The notes under the pieces were generated by a model, which was not told the origin of the DNA, made no database searches, and was given only the letters and a program-made list of their open reading frames with translations. Shown here one piece after another: positions 60,822 through 64,000 of a stretch of 64,000 bases of DNA; the stretch's first letter is position 1, and the number at the start of each line of letters is the position of its first letter. This DNA comes from Pleomorphochaeta sp963678575 (lineage in GTDB: Bacteria; Spirochaetota; Spirochaetia; Sphaerochaetales; Sphaerochaetaceae), in the NCBI GenBank assembly GCA_963678575.2, contig CAXXHV010000002.1, forward strand, positions 434,001 through 498,000, given 5' to 3'. The translations under genes were made by a program, and so were the position numbers.

Positions 60822-61625
60822 TTAAGATATTGCTTGCATCATATTTTCAATGCATTTTTGAGTTCCACAATAAATAATATCTTTACAGACTTTTCTATTA
60901 ATTAATAAATCATCATCATAAATTAATGGTGTTTTATCTTTATATAATACTTTTAAATTTAAATATTCCAATACTGCATGGGATGCAGATATATCCCATG
61001 CATACGCTTTTTGATTAATACATCCTTCAATATTTGAAAAGATTGCTGGGGCAAGAATATGTAAAATTGATGAGCCAAAGGTTCTTACTTTTCCATTGAA
61101 ATTATCAAAATTTAATGTTTTTTGAATTTTTGAACTTACTGTTAGTTGCGTAGGTATATCTTTCTCATATTGCAATTTATATGGTTGATTATCAACTAAA
61201 AGTGTTTGGTATGGGTCTAATCTGATAGTTAATTCTTCTTGTCCTATTCCAAATCTGGGTGCTATTATCATAGATCCAACTGGTTTTTTATTTTTATCTA
61301 AAATTCCAAGAGCAATTACAAACATTGATAGACCTTGGGAATAAATATCAGTTCCATCAATTGGATCTAAAATAAAAGTAAAAGGGGCTTCATTATTATA
61401 TGGTGTGATTGATTCTTCACTAATTACATTACAATTACTAAATAAAGTATTAATTTTCTTTATTATTCTATTTGAAATTTCAATATCAGCTTTAGTTAAT
61501 ACAGAGCCGTCTTCTTTATAATTTCGTGTTATATTTTTTTGAATTTTTCTTGCATATCTTCCACATTCAACTATTTCATCAAAAAGGGTATCTAATTTAT
61601 CTTTAGAAAGATTATTTTCATTCAT
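60822..61625 (-). CDS. inositol monophosphatase-family phosphatase (CysQ/SuhB-like)
   Basis: A 267-residue Li-sensitive-phosphatase-fold enzyme. Metal ligands: Glu70/Glu71 (VISEESITPY), Asp87, Asp90 and Asp93 in LDPIDGTD, and Asp in YAWDISASHAVLE near 219. Members hydrolyse myo-inositol phosphate, PAP or fructose-1,6-bisphosphate; the sequence does not decide which. AAGGAATAATT precedes the ATG. Convergent with the transporter gene and divergent from mfd. Confidence 0.88.
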   Translation of the reverse strand: MNENNLSKDKLDTLFDEIVECGRYARKIQKNITRNYKEDGSVLTKADIEISNRIIKKINTLFSNCNVISEESITPYNNEAPFTFILDPIDGTDIYSQGLSMFVIALGILDKNKKPVGSMIIAPRFGIGQEELTIRLDPYQTLLVDNQPYKLQYEKDIPTQLTVSSKIQKTLNFDNFNGKVRTFGSSILHILAPAIFSNIEGCINQKAYAWDISASHAVLEYLNLKVLYKDKTPLIYDDDLLINRKVCKDIIYCGTQKCIENMMQAIS

Positions 61626-61681
61626 AATTATTCCTTGTTTATTGTCTAGATTAATTTAAATATGTTATTGTAAATCATCTT

Positions 61682-64000
61682 ATGGAAAATAATAATATAA
61701 CAAGCAAAATACAACAATACCTAAAAACAAGTAAAGCCTTTAAAGAATTGAATTCAGGCAATAATAATCTAAAGATTACATCTTTAGAAGGATTCCTGCT
61801 TGCTCAATTTGTTCGAAGGATTTATCGAACTAAAAGAAAAAGAATTTGGGTGGTTTGTTCTACAAAGGAAAGTGCTAAAAGTCTATTAAAAGATTTTGCA
61901 CATGATGTAAATAAAGAAAATCGTATATATAATTTAGATAAATATAATATTGAAGTTCCTGTCTTTTATTTACCATCAAATGGTAAAAAACTTTACAGTG
62001 ATTTTGAAAGTGGGAAAGCAGAATATTTGCAACTTGATATTTTGTCCCAGATTAATGATTTTAAAGATTCAATTATTATTACCCATTTAAGAGCTTTTGC
62101 TTCACAAGTTATTTCTCAAAAAGCTTTATCTAATACTTCTTTTACTTTAAAGCTTAATGATAAGTTTGAACCGAGTAAATATGCTCAAGTATTCAGTGAA
62201 GCCGGTTATACAAGAGTCCCTAGTACTACTATGCCTGGAGAATTTACTTTAAGGGGTGAAGTAATTGATATTTATCCATTTTCTTTCGAAGATCCTATTA
62301 GAGTATATGCAAATTGGGATGAAATAGAAAAAATATCAATATTTGATCCTCTTACTCAAGAAACAATAAAAAATATAAATAAAACTAGTATTTCTTTATT
62401 AAAAGAAGATGCCACAGATTTAGAATTTTCAAAGATAGATTCTTATTTTAAAGATGATGATTTTTTCTGTTTTGTTGGAGATGTAAGATTAAATACAAGT
62501 TATAAAAGTCTTTTAGCTGAAGCAAAAGGTTTATATAGAGAAGCTTATCATAAAGATAAAAATGTTGAATCATATGAAAAAATATTATTTGATTACCCTT
62601 CATTTTTTACTCAAGTTAAAAATAAACTTACTGTAGTTGATATAATAAACGAAGAAAACAAGGCTTATAGTTTTGATGTAGAAGGTCCTCGTTCCTATTT
62701 TGGAGATTTTACAAGACTCAAAGGTGAATTAAAAACAATGTTTGAGTCAAATTGGGATGTATATATTTTTACTAGTAACCCAATTCAAAAACAAAGACTT
62801 ACTCAAATGCTTAAAGATTTTAATAGAATTAAGTATATGGATTATGAAATATCAAGTGGCTTTTCAATCCCATCCATACAGTTGATTGCTTTTTGTGAAT
62901 CTGAAATATTTGGAAGAAGAAAACAAGTTATAAAAACACTTCAACATACAAAAAGTTCACCGTTAGATTCTTTTGTTGATTTAAATGAAGGGGATTACGT
63001 TGTTCATGTAAATTATGGTGTTGGTCAATTTATTAAAATTGATAGAGTTAAATCTTTTGACAGGGAAAGAGATTATATTAAAATCGCGTATGCTAATGGC
63101 GATAATATTTATGTTCCTATTGAACAAGCTAATTTAGTTCAAAGATATATTGGCTCCTCATCTGGTAAACCGACGCTAGATAAAATTGGTTCAGCTGTTT
63201 GGGAAAAAAAGAAAGCTAAAGCAAGAGTAAATGCTGAAAAATTAGCAAAGTATTTAATTGAACTTTATGCAAAGAGAAATGAAGCAATAGGTTTTCCTTT
63301 TGATAAAGATAATGATATGCAACTTCAATTTGAAGCTTTATTTCCTTATCAAGAAACTTCAGATCAATTACAATGTATTGATGAGATAAAACTTGATATG
63401 GAAAGCAATAGTGTTATGGATAGGCTTGTTTGTGGAGATGTTGGTTTTGGTAAAACTGAAATTGCATTTAGAGCTGCATTTAAAGCGGTATTAAGTAATA
63501 AACAAGTTGCATTTCTAGCTCCTACTACTATCTTAGCTGAACAACATTATAATAATTTTCTTGAGAGAATAAAAGATTTTCCAGTTAGTGTAGGATTGCT
63601 ATCAAGGGTTATTTCAAAAAAAGAGCAAAAAAAAGTATTATTGTCTTTAATTGATGGTAAAATTGATGTTTTATTTGGAACTCATAGAATTCTTCAAAAG
63701 GATATCATTTATAAAGATTTAGGCCTGCTGATTATTGATGAAGAACAACGATTTGGCGTAAAAGATAAAGAAAAAATTAAGAATATGCGAAATAGTATTG
63801 ATAGTTTAGCATTATCAGCAACTCCAATACCAAGGACGTTATATATGTCTCTTTTGAAAATAAGAGATATGTCTTTATTATCAACTCCGCCAATATCAAG
63901 ACATCCAATTACAACAAAAATCTTAGAATTCGATATTAATTTAGTTGTAGAATCAATCAGAAAAGAATTATCAAGAGGTGGACAGGTTTTCTATCTTCAT
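61682..64000 (+). CDS. mfd: transcription-repair coupling factor Mfd (N-terminal 773 residues, 3' end outside window)
   Basis: The frame opens at ATG 61682 and is still open at the last base. Mfd removes stalled RNA polymerase and recruits UvrA. The UvrB-like N-terminal module has GEFTLRGEVIDIYPF near 190; the RNA-polymerase-interacting domain starts GDYVVHVNYGVGQF near 438; the RecG-like motor has Walker A GDVGFGKTE near 586, DEEQRFGVKDKEK near 686 and LSATPIPRTLYMSL near 710. An in-frame TAA at 61652 excludes an upstream extension. No good Shine-Dalgarno is visible. Confidence 0.95.
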   Translation, partial: MENNNITSKIQQYLKTSKAFKELNSGNNNLKITSLEGFLLAQFVRRIYRTKRKRIWVVCSTKESAKSLLKDFAHDVNKENRIYNLDKYNIEVPVFYLPSNGKKLYSDFESGKAEYLQLDILSQINDFKDSIIITHLRAFASQVISQKALSNTSFTLKLNDKFEPSKYAQVFSEAGYTRVPSTTMPGEFTLRGEVIDIYPFSFEDPIRVYANWDEIEKISIFDPLTQETIKNINKTSISLLKEDATDLEFSKIDSYFKDDDFFCFVGDVRLNTSYKSLLAEAKGLYREAYHKDKNVESYEKILFDYPSFFTQVKNKLTVVDIINEENKAYSFDVEGPRSYFGDFTRLKGELKTMFESNWDVYIFTSNPIQKQRLTQMLKDFNRIKYMDYEISSGFSIPSIQLIAFCESEIFGRRKQVIKTLQHTKSSPLDSFVDLNEGDYVVHVNYGVGQFIKIDRVKSFDRERDYIKIAYANGDNIYVPIEQANLVQRYIGSSSGKPTLDKIGSAVWEKKKAKARVNAEKLAKYLIELYAKRNEAIGFPFDKDNDMQLQFEALFPYQETSDQLQCIDEIKLDMESNSVMDRLVCGDVGFGKTEIAFRAAFKAVLSNKQVAFLAPTTILAEQHYNNFLERIKDFPVSVGLLSRVISKKEQKKVLLSLIDGKIDVLFGTHRILQKDIIYKDLGLLIIDEEQRFGVKDKEKIKNMRNSIDSLALSATPIPRTLYMSLLKIRDMSLLSTPPISRHPITTKILEFDINLVVESIRKELSRGGQVFYLH

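Noticed and set aside
1..64000. CRISPR arrays, prophage genes, integrases, rRNA operon
   Set aside because: No spaced direct repeats, phage structural genes, integrase or rRNA sequence were seen on either strand.

Overview
The window is a strongly AT-rich bacterial chromosome segment that uses the standard code (TGA is a stop, TGG encodes Trp). It reads as a spirochaete. The main evidence is gene order and content: a 29-codon Cox24/mS38-like gene ahead of rpsF-ssb-rpsR-(membrane protein)-rplI-dnaB; a rpsB-tsf-frr-uppS-cdsA-dxr-rseP run; an XPB/Rad25-type helicase beside its Helicase_C_3 partner; a fused AroD-AroE enzyme; MetG with a C-terminal EMAPII-type tRNA-binding domain; and a small histone-H1-like protein. 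I cannot resolve genus or family from this window. Most of it is ordinary core chromosome, with no prophage, CRISPR array or integrated plasmid. The only intact mobile-element gene is one IS200/IS605-type tnpA.

Layout. 1-6 kb: the end of an Aquifex-type aconitase, tnpA, citrate synthase, a 3-hydroxyisobutyrate dehydrogenase-family enzyme, a guanine-deaminase-like enzyme and argG. 6-12 kb: an ABC exporter pair, then a two-gene operon making 1,3-diaminopropane from aspartate semialdehyde (dat-ddc). 12-16.5 kb: argC-argJ-argB-argD, which with argG covers most of arginine synthesis; both arg promoters carry nearly identical predicted ArgR boxes. 16.7-21.3 kb: hflKC and metG. 21.4-25.5 kb: an uncharacterised five-gene amino-acid cluster (D-threonine aldolase/D-serine dehydratase-like, YheO/DauR-like regulator, nitrilase-family amidase, Rid-family protein, threonine-synthase-like enzyme). 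25.6-30 kb: two secreted proteins of unknown function, a FemAB-like transferase and murD.

30-34.6 kb: the rpsF-dnaB operon. 34.6-36 kb: a radical SAM protein. 36-45 kb (minus strand): ABC-F ATPase, maf, rpsB, tsf, frr, uppS, cdsA, dxr, rseP, linking translation with isoprenoid and phospholipid synthesis and envelope stress proteolysis. 45-53.7 kb: aroDE facing a minus-strand operon with a membrane protein, aroK, aroC, the XPB helicase, its partner and a FAH-family enzyme. 53.7-64 kb: dGTPase, nrdR, endonuclease IV, an ACT-domain protein with a THEP1-like NTPase, the histone-like protein, a peroxiredoxin, tRNA-Tyr(GTA), a D-lactate dehydrogenase, a queuosine-precursor transporter with a striking structured leader, an inositol-phosphatase-family enzyme, and mfd running off the window end.

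Most noteworthy are the leader of the queuosine-precursor transporter, whose 39 nt match the 3' half of a TPP riboswitch but lack the pyrimidine-binding 5' half; the five-gene amino-acid cluster; a structured gene-free region between ddc and argD; the paired ArgR boxes; and the tiny GTG-started mS38-like gene.
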